Origin: Cryptomeria japonica
Taxonomy: Eukaryota > Streptophyta > Pinopsida > Cupressales > Cupressaceae
Length of the DNA: 64,000 bases
NCBI RefSeq assembly: GCF_030272615.1
Contig: NC_081415.1
Coordinates: 597,683,335-597,747,334, forward strand
Direction: 5' to 3'
Of the stretch, positions 1 through 12,700 are shown piece after piece (the stretch's first letter is position 1; every line of letters begins with the position of its first letter). The notes under the pieces are model-generated. The model was not told where the DNA came from. It searched no databases and saw only the letters and a program-made list of their open reading frames with translations. Made by a program: the position numbers and the translations under genes.

Positions 1-197
1 CTTCAAAAATGATTCAGGCTCTGCTTGTAGGTCAACTGGGGGTAATACTTATAAATAGGGACAACATTTTGTCTCCCTTTATTGTGAGACCTAGAAAGTG
101 TCTCATAGATGCAATAACATATACCAAATATGAATCATATAAAATTTTAGGGTAGTGGGAAAGTTGTTCATACATAGAGTCATTGATTAGCTCTCCC

Positions 198-667
198 CTA
201 GTAGATCATATTCCTACATTTCTTGATCATTTGAATTAACTGATACATCCAATATTGAAATACATTTGAGGTAGGCATGCCTCTAACCCTTCTTAGTAGA
301 GTTATCATATCTCCTATTTCCTCCCTAAAATCACTTTTGTTTAGGAACTTAGGCCATCTAGCGATCACTGGCCTAGATGCTTCAAGAAGATTAGTGCTTA
401 TGTTTTTCTTGCATTTTTCTATGTTCTTATCATAACACTTTTGAACCATTTCAAAAGAAACATCTACATATTCATCCACATCTGGACATCTGAATATTCT
501 ATCAAAGAATTATGCATCCAGTTAGATAACAACCTTCTCATTTGATTCTTTGACACTCTTGTTTCTTTATCAAAGAAAGTTGTTGTTGCTAGAACAAACT
601 CGGGATCATGAGCCACAATAATGAATAATGCAACTAGGTGAAGACCATTGTTGGAGAGTGCAAGCAT
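198..667 (-). pseudogene. Degenerate retroelement-like ORF, two overlapping frames
   Basis: Two minus-strand open frames overlap by 16 bases. The upstream one (667-464, 67 codons) begins with a hydrophobic stretch, and the downstream one (479-198, 93 codons) ends in a Trp/Tyr/Gln-rich helix-like segment. Reading runs naturally from one into the other, so I infer one protein broken by a frameshift. I do not recognise the family. The general character (an alpha-helical plant retroelement ORF with lone Trp residues) recalls the N-terminal part of the large ORF in element B at 3629-6908, but I could not align them. It lies in the host flank left of element A, and no LTR belonging to it is visible in the window. 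Confidence 0.3.
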
Positions 668-903
668 GTTGAAGCTCTGTGTTCATTCCTTTGTTGCAAA
701 AATTTGGACATGTCTACATGCCTGATTTCAATGTCCTTAATGTCTTTAACATTTGAGGAGATTGAGCTCTCTGAGAACATGCTCAAATATTTTTTATATT
801 TGTAATTCATACTTTGTCTTCACAATGGCTCTAACGTCTGAAGCTATGAGATTGCCTAACAAAAATCTTCTTGGAGTTAGAAAAACTCATTATGTGATGA
901 AAC

Positions 904-1088
904 TTGTAAATCGGGTTTTAAATTTGGATTTACAATAAAGTATGATTGAGACTCACAAATTGCGTTTTAAAACCCAATTTACAAATGTGTTGGATAAAAA
1001 TCAACAAAAGATGCAAATCAAGTTTCAAAACCCAATTTGCAAGTATGGGGATCTAGCATGCAAATCGGGTTTTGAAACGCAATTTGCA
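904..1088. repeat. Palindrome array, left part (four hairpins)
   Basis: Four imperfect palindromes lie at 904-935, 954-988, 1013-1040 and 1059-1088. Each has an AT-rich centre resembling GGGTTTTNAAACCC, flanked by complementary arms that differ from copy to copy, for example TTGTAAATC with GATTTACAA, and TGCAAAT with ATTTGCA. The array is cut at 1119 by element A and resumes at 19973. The two parts were one locus, because A is flanked by the 5-bp duplication ATATG. Confidence 0.8.
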
Positions 1089-1119
1089 AGGGTAAAACTT
1101 GTAAACCAAATAAAATATG

Positions 1120-2160
1120 TGTTGGAAATATGGATGAATTTATTATGTGTTGCATTGATGTTTTGTCATTGATTTCGAAACTAGCTACTATGGTTGGTTA
1201 CCGGCAGACAATTTTTGGTTACCGGTAGAAGATCTAGTGTTACCGACAAAAGGAACTATCTGTTGGACACCTTCGGCATGCTTGGATCAATGGAGTATGT
1301 TTGATTTTATGTGTTACATGATTTTGGAGCATATTTTGGTCAGTTGGTATTGACTTGGTGATCGGATGCTATCATACACTCTTGTAAACCCTTACTGACA
1401 TGGGTTTAAGGTTTAACTGGCAGAGCTTTCACTAAGAAATCTTGACATGATGCATAAGTGGTGTTGGTGCGGCTTCTAGATGGATTTCAAGATACTAAAG
1501 ATGTTCTTTGATTGTGCCTCAACTGATTGAAAACATTGCTTTGGCGTGGTGGACTCAGATTAGGTCTGGTGCCTATCTAGGTTATGGACTAGTATCATGT
1601 TAACGTGTTCTCTACACATTACCCAGATGATTTATGGATTGGTTATTGTTGTTTTGGTCTTAAGCCGACATGGAATATCATTGTAATATGGATATATGTA
1701 ATGATCTTATTGTAATATCTTTTAGGTGGCCGACCTAATTGGTTTAGGCATTAGGGTTGGTATAAATTGATGAAAGATCTCATTATAGATAATGTATCGT
1801 GGTCCTGGAATATAATATCATATGCGAAGGAGATTTGTTCTATCATAGGTGATTGAATTGGGATTAAGGAAGAGGTCAAAGACCTCTGGTATTGATCTTA
1901 ATCGGGATTGTAATCAAGCATGGTAGATGCTATCTCTAGTAGTTCATTATTCTAAATTGTTGTTCATTCATCTTGAGGTGGTTATAACCTCTCTGTAGTC
2001 AGTGAGACTCTTTTGTAATGAGCAATACGCTCTAGGTAGTGTGCCTTCCTGCATGTGTAGGCCCCTCATTGTATCACATACTTTCTGTAGAAGTATCATT
2101 TGACTGTGGGTAGGCTTCCCACCATGGTTTTTCTCTTTCTAGGTTTTCCATATACAAATC
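1120..2160 (+). repeat. Element A 5' LTR, left part
   Basis: The sequence matches the first part of the LTR at 18725-19762 nearly throughout, starting TGTTGG. A TATA-like box TATAAATT is at 1761-1768, matched by CTATAAATTG near 19366 in the 3' copy. The LTR stops at AAATC (2156-2160), the target site duplicated by element B, and resumes at 13936. Confidence 0.93.
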
Positions 2161-3351
2161 TGATGAATACTAAGAGGGGGGGGTGAATTAGTATACCAAA
2201 CAATACTAAACTTAAACACTTAAATAGTTTAGCAGTAAACCAGTATAACAATTTTACTAACAAACTAGTTAACACAAATGCAAACCAGACAGCAAAAAAG
2301 GTATTCACCCACAGAAGCACAATCACCAAAACATAAGAGATTTTGACGTGAAAACCCAAATGGGAAAAACCACAGTGAGATTAAACTCACAAGTAACTAT
2401 CTGCAGAATAGTAACCAGACCAGTTAAAGTCATACAATGTTCTTCACCAGAACAGATCCTGTTAGGAATCTCAATCTCTGTTAGGAGATAAGTCTGATTA
2501 AAGACTACCTTGTGAGAGGATTTCAAATCCACAGATGTGAACCACCTTGTTAGAGAATTTACAAAGGCTTTTCTGAGCCTACCCGGTTAAGGGTTTCAGA
2601 CTTGTCGAAGATGTGAGTAATCAACAAGTGAATGGTCTAGCAAATAGCACAGTCTGCTTGGTTAGATCCATGATAGCTCATTGCTAATGCATTCAACATT
2701 ACTTTAGTCTTCAGTAAATCCACACTCTATTACAGCACACAAACTCGATCTTCTCTTCTAAGATCGCACATACAAAAACTCAGCAACCACCAAAAAACCC
2801 TAACAGCTACATCTCCTAAAACCCTAGACATGATGTCCTTAAAAAAGGAATCTGATTTAATGTCGGTCCAATAGGATTACATTGCAAGTTCCTAGGTTCA
2901 TTGCATCTAGACACATTTGATAGCATGGCAAAAAATCACCATCAAAGTGTCAGTGGATGGTAGCTCATCACAAAATACTGGTTGGTAACTCATCACAGAG
3001 TATTACCGGTTCATACAACTTTACCGATTACCAGTTGGTAACTCATCACAGAGTAACACCGGTTCAAACATTAAACTGATTACCAGTTGTCAAAAATGAA
3101 GACTGGGAAAATGATAATTGTTGCTTTAATTTCTTCACTCCGCTTGAGATCCTCAAACCGCTTGAGGTCTTCATACCACTTGAGATCGGTAAACACTTTT
3201 TGGAAAACACCGATAGCCTAAAGACTATAATACATAATACTGGGTTGGAACAAATACCGGTTGAGCATAACTCATACATACAAAAAGTGATCTTGAATCA
3301 AGTGTGTGTCCATCAATGACAATCACAACATAAACATCAAAAATGCCAACA
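2161..3351 (-). repeat. Element B 3' LTR
   Basis: On the minus strand this 1191-bp LTR begins TGTTGGC and ends TTCATCA. It matches 8682-9786 plus 13832-13930. The plus strand near 2175 has a G-run followed by TGAATTAG, the usual C-rich LTR end read on the other strand. Repeated TTACCGGTTGGTAACTCATC-type units occur at about 2965-3090. Confidence 0.93.
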
Positions 3352-3364
3352 ATCTCCCCCTTTG
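3352..3364 (-). other. Element B polypurine tract
   Basis: The minus strand reads AAAGGGGGAGAT directly before TGTTGGC of the 3' LTR. This is the expected primer for plus-strand DNA synthesis. The same motif precedes the 3' LTRs of A and of the Copia fragment at 60260. Confidence 0.9.
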
Positions 3365-3628
3365 GCATTGATGGCAACACTTAGGAAAATTTTGACATCT
3401 AAGTGTTTTACAACAAAAATATGCCATAATCAAAATTACTCCCCCTAAGCATATACACTATCCCTTTTGCAGAAAATACAATGTATACTACTCCCTTACA
3501 GAGATAAACATGAAAGTATACATAACATGCATCAAAATTTTAAATACAGAATACTACTCCCCCTTTGCCAACAATGACAAAGTACAGCTAAATAACCCTT
3601 GTTTCATTATCATTAAAATAATAAGTGT

Positions 3629-6600
3629 TTATGACAATAAAGAGTGAAACTTGTCAAAAACTGATTTAAAGTCTTGCATAAATGTCTTCATGGATACAGA
3701 CCATGAATCAAGCAATGAGGTAGCAACCTCACTCTCCATTTGCATCTGGGATACCTGTTCCTCCACGGCATCGAAGGTACTCATCTCTTGAGTAATTGTT
3801 AAGGCATCCAAATTGAAATAAAATTTCTGAAGTATTTGCAGTCTTGGTAGCAAAACCAGCTGAAGTTCTTGCAGATCTCTGGTCCAGTTTCTGATTTCTA
3901 ACTCTATTCTTGCAGCCTGAAGTTGAAGCCGGTGAAGGGTTTTCCCATATGTGGTGAAGGAATCATAAGGCATCTTGAAGGTGCTTATGTATGTCTACAA
4001 ATCAGTTTATAGTTTGTCTTTCTGAGCAAGCACATCATAACAGAATAGATGGGGTTGACATATCTTACTGAGTAGTAGATTTCCCTCATCCAAAGCAACT
4101 CTTATGTCCTTTTGTGCCTTCTGAAGTTCAGACCGAAGCTCATTCAACTTCTTCACCATGGCAATGTTCAAAGCCTTTTGATGCTTCTTTTGAGCATTGG
4201 CTTCAGCAACATCTTCCAGGCATTGCATCTAGTCCTCTACAACTATGCATAGGAGTTTCAATTGAGCTAGAGAGGAATTGGTACTTGGGAGATTGGTACC
4301 GGGAATCAAGCTGGTAAGAGTTTCTACTGTAGTTTGAATGACATCTTTCTCCTTCTTCCTCCTCAGCAATTCCAATCGCTCTTGAGAAAGCTTAATGTTC
4401 TACAGTAGCTCTGTTTCATTTGCGGATTGGAGGTCAATTGGACTAGTGATGTCAGTTGGTTTGGCTTGACCACCAGTTGCCTTTGGGGTCTCTACATGTA
4501 CACTCTTTGTCGCTTCCTCCTTTTCCTTGGCTTTTTGCTTATCTTCTTATGCCTTCTTCTGCTCCTTAGCTTCTTTCTTTCTTTCTTTTCTCTCCTTCCT
4601 TCTTCCTTTGTTCTTCTTTCCGCTTCTCTTCTTCTTTCTTCTCCTCTTCCTTCTTCTTCTTCTCCTCTTCCTGTTTCTTTTCTTCTTCCTTCTTCTTCTT
4701 CTCCTCTTCCTGTTTCTTTTCTTCTTCCTTCTTCTTCTTCTCCTCTTCCTATTTCTTTTCTTCTTCCTTCTCTTTTCTCTTCTCCTCTTCTTTTCTCTTC
4801 TCTTCTCCCTATTGCTTCTTCTCTTCCTCCACCTGCTTCTTCTTTTCTTCCTCTTGATTCTTTTTCTTTTTCTCTTCTTGCTCCTTGTTAGCCTTTTCCT
4901 TATCTAGTTTCTCCTGTCCAGTTATTTTTGTTGGTGTATCCAGAGTAACATCTTCACCGTCCAAAGCATCAACATCAATAGGGTCCATTTGCTCAGTGAC
5001 TTGTTCTCCTTCACTATTAGACACCTCATCCAATTTTGCAATTTCCGGTTCTTGTTCAACCTTCTTGTTGGCTTCGGACACTTGGTGCAACATCAGAGAA
5101 GCTTGGGCATGAGAGTGGGTATCTTTTACCACCTCGGGGACTTTTCCTTCTAGCAACAAGAGTCTCCTTCTTCGCATAAAGAAGAGGCCTTTATATTTTT
5201 CCATAACTTCATAAAATTTGGAATTAGACACATCAGGAAAATATTGAGCAAGTATTTCTTCTCTTATCTCCTATTCCTTTTCTATGGCAATGCGCCATTT
5301 GTTGTCTAAAGAATTATATAAATAATCTGGTGTCATAGATTTAATTTTTGATGGCGACTGGTCATTAATACATAAATATTGAATGACTTCCTGTTCTACT
5401 TCCTCCTTCTCATTATCATTGAAATCATCAAAATAATCTGCCAAATCACTTAGCACTTTTCTCCTAATGTTCTTAATAGCTCGTTGACAATGTGTCAAAG
5501 GTTTGTAAGAGGAAATATCAATATTTACTGGTGTTGATGGTGTCAGTTCTTTGTTGGTTGTCTTTGTCTTCTTTCTTGTTTGCCTAGTCTTCTTAGGCTA
5601 TTCTTTAGATTTTGTATCTTCTGAGTCCGGTGTGTTGCCTTTTTTCTTCTTCTTTCTCTCAAATACTTTGGTGGGTGCAACTTCTGGTTTCTTCTTTGCT
5701 GATGACCACTTGGTCACTTTAGGACTTGCTACAGTAACTGGTACCAATATAGATGGCACTGCCTTTCCTTTCTTCACTGAGGGTTCTTCAACCGGTGTAA
5801 CCCTTTCCAGATAGGTGTCAGTTCTCTTCTTCTTAGGGTCAAGCAGTGAGGCAAGTAGGGTAGAAGCATACCCGTCTAGCATATCGTACATCACCTCATA
5901 ACCCATAGGCTCCACTTTTTCCTTTTTGGGCTCAACAGCCTCCATTAAGCACTCATCTACTCTGATGGTGAAGCAGATGTCCTCTTCATACTTCTTGACA
6001 ATTTCACCAGATATTCTCACCCTTTGGCTCATCTTACATCCAAACTCATCAAATTATTTGTTCAAGACTTCAGGATAACTGGTTCCAACTGCTTGAAGAC
6101 TTTCCCTGATTTGCTTTGTAACCGGTTGGTCAGCAGACCACTGAATATCACCGACTCCAGGGAAGTAGCCTTGGAAGTAGAAGAACAATCTGACCAATAG
6201 TTGTCTGAATTTAAATCTCAAGGCATTGTCCTATTTGATTGACTTCAGGTTCACCAGTAGCTGCCTTTGCATACAGGTGCATAAATCAAACAAGGCATCT
6301 TTTATGATCATCCTGTAGCCAACATTTACCACTACAGCAAAGACAGAGTTGATCCTACTAGCATAGAATGTCCAGTAGCTTATCACCATGCATGCATATT
6401 TGACCAGATCTTCCTTGATGGTATTGATAGTCATTCCCCATTGGTCGCTCACAGAACCAGTGAGATTGGTCATATCGGTCTTGTTGATCTTCCTTAGGGC
6501 TGGCACTTCTCCAATGTTACAGAAACTGGTGACGACATGAATCGCTTCTGGTGTGATGTCATGTGTCCACTCGAGATACATTTTTTCACCGTGCACTCTG

Positions 6601-6908
6601 CTTAGAATTATGCGGATGTGATCATCTATGAATTCTTCAAGGAAATAGACCGCATTGTGAAGCTTCTTCTTTTCCAAGATGCTGAATTCCGGTTTGATCT
6701 TCTTGTCCTTCCCGCAAAACAAACTCAACTGAGAATGGATCACTAGAGAACCTAGGTCTTCAATTTTACAGTCAATATAATCTAAAATACCTTCCTCCAC
6801 TATAACACCAGTGGGTATTTGGGATAGTGCATTATATTTTGCCTTCTATTGGATGAAATCTACTGAATCAATGGGTGCACTAGAAATAGAGTGCGATGTT
6901 GAAGCCAT
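3629..6908 (-). pseudogene. Element B ORF2: large unknown protein, interrupted
   Basis: The probable start is the Met codon at 6908 (reading MASTSHS). The frame runs to 4809 with several in-frame stops (near 6848, 6232, 6051, 5599, 5272 and 4810), mostly TAG where Gln fits, then shifts frame inside a Lys/Glu repeat and continues to 3629. Intact length would be roughly 1,080 residues. In order it shows an alpha-helical N-terminal region of about 290 residues with Trp and Cys (6908-6060), a Lys/Pro-rich linker with KKKKKG, an acidic helical segment (5500-5230), a Glu/Lys/Gln low-complexity stretch built of 12-residue repeats (about 4950-4560), and a C-terminal coiled coil (4400-3629). No enzyme motif is recognised. 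It occupies the place of pol. It could be a captured host gene or a structural or accessory ORF. Confidence 0.6.
4640..4790. repeat. 36-bp minisatellite inside ORF2
   Basis: About three to four near-identical 36-bp pyrimidine-rich units lie head to tail. On the minus strand they encode 12-residue Glu/Lys/Gln-rich repeats in ORF2. The purine/pyrimidine bias is extreme and makes long spurious open frames on the plus strand. Confidence 0.85.
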
Positions 6909-7428
6909 GATAAACAGAGAAACTCAAAAAATACCTTCGAAAGTCGAGATTTAGGGCTTGCAAACTCTGCTTCGCCACTCACTACTTTAGTTGTTGGGTT
7001 ACCGATTTGAGTTCTACACTTGACTGATTGATGTTATCTTCAGATTCTTCTTCAAGGTTTTAAAATCTCTCTGAATCGCAAGACAAATCGCCTTTTGTCA
7101 CTCTGCACTTGAAAACTTCTTCACTTGAAAAATTGATAAGTGAAAATGACTTGAAAATCCCTTTTAAATGAATTCTCCACCTACCATAATAAATGCTCCA
7201 CCATTAGGGCGTAAACCCTAATTTGCCTTTTACCATTTCCGGTCTTCCACCAATTGACAGGTATCACATACCTGTTAAGGTCTTTTACCGGTGTAAACCA
7301 GGGGTTCGAAATATTTTACCAATTTGTTTCCCCCTAAGCTTTCCTGTAGCTTAGTTTGCCGGTTCAAGGATTTCCACACCAAGTGCAGAAACCGGTTCGT
7401 CTAGAGACACTTCTTCTGGCTTCTTTTT
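6909..7428. other. Spacer between ORF2 and gag remnant of element B
   Basis: No open frame is convincing here. The stretch holds several CCGGT/ACCGG motifs, also frequent in the LTRs of A and B, and AT-rich DNA. It is probably untranslated element sequence, and may hold the splice or re-initiation signals that ORF2 would need. Confidence 0.4.
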
Positions 7429-8655
7429 CTAGGTTTTCTTCATATCCACTTGAATAGTTTCAACATCAATCTTTCCTTCCAGAGTGACTGGTATATCATC
7501 CGATATATTCTTTTTCATCCTACAGAATCTTGTTGTATGACTCGGTTTGTTGCAATGATAGCAAACCATTCCAGGTGCTCTCCAAGGTACTTTATTCATG
7601 TTTCCATTCTTCCTTCTGCATGTTGCAGCAATGTGACCACTACCATGACAAATCAAACAAGTTTCTCTCCATCTGGTTGCCGCTTGATAGCCACCGCTAC
7701 CTGACTGATGATTATAGGTATTAAACTAGTTAGGATTCCCGTTCCCAGAGGGTTTAGGAAAAACTCCTTGACTCCTTTGAGGATACCTTCTGGTGTTGTG
7801 CATGATAGACCTACATTCAAATGCTCTATGCCCAAACTTGTTGCATGCATAACAATTTCCATTGAATCTATAGGATCTAGGCTTATTGTTTAGAAAGTAA
7901 GGAAAGTTATTGTAAGCCTTATTTCTACATACATTAGCAGTATGTCCTTCCTTGAGACAATTAAATAAAATAGGTTTGAACTTTTTCTTACCTTTATCCT
8001 TTGATGTCGGTTGCTTCTTTGATGCTACATCTCTTGCTCCAGAGGTCTCACCTTCCTCATATTCAGAGAAACCAAGTCCAGTGGTATTCTTTACCGGTTT
8101 TGTTGATTGAAGCTTTTGTTCTAGCTTAACAGTGCTCTTATTGAATTTGACAAGTATTTCCTTTGACTTGGTGAGTTCTTTGGTAATAGCAACATTGGAC
8201 TCCTTCAAGGTTGCATTCTCAGAAATAGCCAAGTTAAGTTCACCTTTCATATCTTCTTTTTCCACTTTGTTTTCTTGGAGATGAGCGGTAAGTGCACTGA
8301 TTTTTTGCTTCAGCCTAGAGATCTCATGATCTTTGTCTTTTACCAGATCTTTAGGTTTCCTCCGGTTCTCAAGCTCTTGACACATCCTGATAGTCAGTCC
8401 TTCCAATTCCCTTCTTACGTTGGCATTAGACTCATTCAGTTTTTCAACTTTTTCAACTAGGGCTTCCATGTCCACTTCATCAGAGGAACTATTTTTAGTT
8501 AGCTCCATCAGTTTCTCAGCATGCTCTCTCCTTTTTTCCAGAGAGGCCTTATACTTGACTTTGAGTTCATCATAGGCTTTCTCAGTCTGAGTGAGTTGAT
8601 GAGTAAGTTCCCTCATAGTGTATTCCCTGATATCTCTTTCCAAGTAGTTAAACTT
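7429..8655 (-). pseudogene. Element B gag remnant: coiled coil plus zinc knuckles
   Basis: The reading frame opens about 10 bases inside the primer site (LERDIREY near 8640), runs through about 170 residues of heptad-rich coiled coil (8640-8120), then through CCHC or near-CCHC knuckles: CLKEGH...C (incomplete spacing), CYACNKFGHRAFEC, CHGSGHIAATC and CYHCNKPSHTTRFC. A frameshift near 7700 separates the last two (7429-7656) from the rest. Coiled coil plus knuckles is the C-terminal half of some plant Copia gags. The N-terminal capsid part, normally 200 or more residues, is absent, because the primer site lies immediately upstream. Nucleic-acid binding and self-association are the roles expected of what remains. 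Confidence 0.75.
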
Positions 8656-8662
8656 ATAGAAA

Positions 8663-8679
8663 GGTTGGCTCTGATACCA
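8663..8679 (-). other. Element B primer binding site
   Basis: The minus strand reads TGGTATCAGAGCCAACC, complementary to the 3' end of plant initiator tRNA-Met, two bases from the end of the 5' LTR. It fixes the element's orientation. Confidence 0.92.
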
Positions 8680-9786
8680 GTTAATGAATACTAAGAGGGG
8701 GGTGAATTAGTATACCAAAGAATACTGAACTTAAACACTTAAACAATTTAGCAGTAAACTGGTATAACAGTTTTACTAACAAACCAGTTAACACAAATGC
8801 AAACCAAATAGCAAAAAAGACATTCACCCATAGAAGCACAATCACCATAACACAAGAGATTTTGACGTGGAAACCCAAATGGGAAAAACCACAGTGAGAT
8901 AAAACTCACAAGTAACTATCTGCAAAATAGTAACCAGGCCGGTTAAGGTTAGACCAGTTAAGGTCATACAATGTTCTTCACCAGAACAGATCCTATTAGG
9001 AATCTCAATATCTTTTAAGAGATAAGTCCGATTAAAGACTACCTTGTGAGAGGATTTCAGATCCATAGATGTGAACCACCTTGTTAGAGGATTTACAAAG
9101 GCTTTTCTGGGCCTACCTGGTTAAGGGTTTTAGACTTGTCAAAGATGTGAGTAATCAACAAGTGAATGATCTAGCAAATAGCACAGTCTTCTTGGTTAGA
9201 TCCATGATAGCTCATTGCTAATGCATTTCAGCATTACTTCAGTCTTCAGTAAATCCACTCTCTTATAGCACACAGACTCGATCTTCTCTTCTAACATCAC
9301 ACATACAAAAACTCATCAACCACCAAAAAGCCCTAACAGTTACATCTCCTAAGACCCTAGACATGATATCCTTAAAAAAGGAATCTAATTTCATGTCGGT
9401 CCAATGGGATTACATTGCAAGTTCCTAGGTTCATTGCATCTAGACACATTTGATAACATGACATAAAATCACAGTCAAAGTGTCGGTGGATGGTAACTCA
9501 TCACAAAAATACTGGTTGGTAACTCATCACAGAGTATTACTGGTTCATACAACTTCACCAATTACCGGTTGGTAACTCATCACAGAGTAACACCGGTTCA
9601 AACATTAAACCGATAATCGGTTGTCAAAAATGAAGACTGGGAAAATGATAACTGCTACTTTAGTTTCTTCGCTCTGCTTGAGATCCTCGAACCGCTTGAA
9701 GTCTTCATACCACTTGAGATTGGTAAACACTTTATGCAAAACACCGATAGCCTAAAGACTATAATACATAATACCAGTTTGGAACA

Positions 9787-12700
9787 TGTTGTTCACCAAA
9801 AGTGATAACCCAAGCATACCTGCAAATCTATCTCTGAGATAGCCAATCTCAATAAATGAAACACCTCAGGGCTTGGACAACATGACAAGGCTATGAATCC
9901 TTCTACTCTTCAGGCTCTGCAAAACCTAGGCGGGTATACCTTTGATGCATTTAATCAGACCTATTACACACAAGACTGCATCAATCAAAAGCAGATGGAT
10001 CTCAAAAGGTTCAAAAACTAAGAGGTAACTATAGATGGGCTAGATCCACACTTGCACTTAACATTTTTGAATCATGAGATGGAGGGACACTTCCACGTAA
10101 CATAAAATATAAAAGATATTTTGATTTTGGATTTTTAAATGGTATTCTGACAACCTTTCAATATTACAAGAGACCAGTGCCTTATCCAAGCCACAGAGTC
10201 ATGCATAAAACTGGATGAGAAATCTCAGATGCAAGTTCTTTTCAACATTAAATTTTCATGTATCAATGCCTTACATTAATACAATCCTCTGCTCTGTCAC
10301 AAAACCATACTTATATGTATATATCCAATATGCATTCAAAATCATTAATGTTGGGTTTTAGGATTTAAATCCTTCCTTGAAGAATACCCAAAAGACAACA
10401 TTACACTCTTAGAGGAATCTAAAAGAGACAACTCAAATTATCCTTGATAATATGAAATTATATGAATCTGAGTACATTTTGGAGACAATTTCATGGAAAC
10501 TCACACATGCCTTGCATATGCGTGAACCTGCAAACTAAAATTAAACCTATAGTAAAGACAACACTGAAAACATAGATGAACACACTATCATTTGCATTGA
10601 TAAAAGGATGCCATCACTGGAACCTGCAATTTCGGATTTCTCCCTTGGAGCAAATCTCTCAAAAACTGGAACCCTTACAACTAAGAAGAATGGGGAATAA
10701 GAAGAGGGAAGAAAATCAAATCTACAACTGAAAATATCAAATATCTCCTCTCTAACTGAATTTAAATCCCTGCCAAACTGCTTCCAAAATATCCCCACAT
10801 TTGTCAAAATTAACTTCATAATTAGATTTCTCATTCCAAGAGCTTTCCGAAAATATATAACACTTTATACCTTGGCCAAAAATTGAGTCCTGGGCGAATT
10901 AATTCCCCAATGTGCACCATCATTTAAATTTTTCATTTATTAATATAGTCTAAACTATACAATAAACAATTTTTATTTTTATTTTTTGCCTCTGATGTGC
11001 TCTAACGCCTTGCCATGTGGCAGCCTCTGATTGGCTGATGGGGTCCACTGGGTGCCACCTAGGATGACACCTCATCACCGCCACATCATCTGCTTTATCA
11101 CTGCCACTTGGCTGCCACGTGTACACCACCTCAGTGCCACATCATCGCCACCTAGGCACCACCTCTGTGCCACCTCACTGGGACCTACCTGCTAGATCGC
11201 TGACTGTACTCACTACTGGCTTTCGCAACTTCACAGGGTGTAACTCGCGTGCATCTTCCTTTCGCGAAATAGTGCACACCGTTGATCCATCTCAAACCTG
11301 CTCACTCATTAACCCGGCCTTTCTCTGCAAAATTTCACCTGTTTGCCTCAAGAAGCGTGCCTGCGTGGGGTCCGCTCAGTCACCTCCTCCGTCACCTCGG
11401 GATGTGTGCTCATGCGTGGGCCCACCTTGGGCGCCCATAGGCACCATCTGTCAAAAGCCTTTATGGCTTAGATATATTACTATTATGTGGATTTGGTTAT
11501 AAAAATTTAAAAAAAACACTTCCCAGTGCATGTGGGACAATCTGATTAAGCCTGGAGCTGCACTTTTGGAGCTCTTTCCCTGGGTTTTAATGGCGAGTTT
11601 GCTTGAACATCCTCTGTTACCTTTTCACCAAACACTACGTAGGGAGGACACTGGCAAAGTCATATGAAGGGGGCTTTACACCAGCCAATGCATATTGTCT
11701 AAGAATTTATAATGCTCCTTCAGCAGTCACGTGAGAGGGGGAGCTGATTGCAAATGGAATCATTTAATACTTTCTGCAATCTCTTCCTCATCACCACATC
11801 TAGCAGAAAGGATGCTTTGACAATTTATTTGACATATTACCTATGGCCCCTCATTCACCACGCCCTCTGCCATGATGCATTTAATCTGACATTGACCAAG
11901 GCTTTCACATGGGGAGGAAAGTGTTTCATTTATTTATTTTTGCTTGTTGTTGCTACCAAAAGGAGACTACGTGAGGAGCTACATTCATTTTAGAGTTATC
12001 TGAAGCTTCCTTCAATAACCACATTGCTTGTTGTTCCTTATCCACCTTTCAGGGGAAGACTTGGGAAGAACATGGATTTGATTTACACCTGCCAATGTGC
12101 ATTTGTTGTTTCAAATTTTACTTTGCTGCTTCAAACTTTCCAATGCACCATGTGAGCACTGGAGATGTGCCTTCAACCTGCCAAATGCATTGATTTAAGT
12201 TTGTTGTTGCTGTTTTTTTTAACAAACCACTCACAGCAAGGAGAATTGGGGAGACCATGTGCAGCAAGGAGAATGGGCATTTTGTTTGCTGCCCCCTTCT
12301 TCATCACCACACGAGCATGGGAGGATGCTATCTATTTCATTTGTATGATTCTATTCCCTCTTCAACATGCTCTGCACCACTTGAAAATCCACGCACAACA
12401 AAAAGGGGGAAATTGGCAAAGTTGTGGAATTTGGCTCTTGCCAGCCATTGCATAAGTTTTTTTTTTTTTTAAAAGCTTGGAACCTTTGATATGCCAATGT
12501 AGATCTAACATTCAACCTTGAATAATCCAATATCATTAATCACTTCCTCGATTATGTCTAGGGGTTGAAATGCCATGAAATGAAAACATTCTGTCACAAA
12601 ATTAATGCGCGGGCATGAGCCAGGTCGGGCCCCAAAGTGGGTCCAACTAAAAAAAAATTTGCTTTCAGAAAACTGACCTCTGGAATACCTTAGGAACCTC

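Noticed and set aside
753-1172. Two plus-strand open frames
   Set aside because: They run through the palindromes and across the start of the element A LTR, so they are chance frames.
4427-4907. Long Leu/Ser-rich plus-strand open frames resembling membrane proteins
   Set aside because: They are the complement of the purine-rich Glu/Lys repeat in element B ORF2, and low complexity keeps all frames open.
11119-11502. 127-codon ORF in element C
   Set aside because: It derives from the GCCAC-rich repeat stretch and has no recognisable domain.
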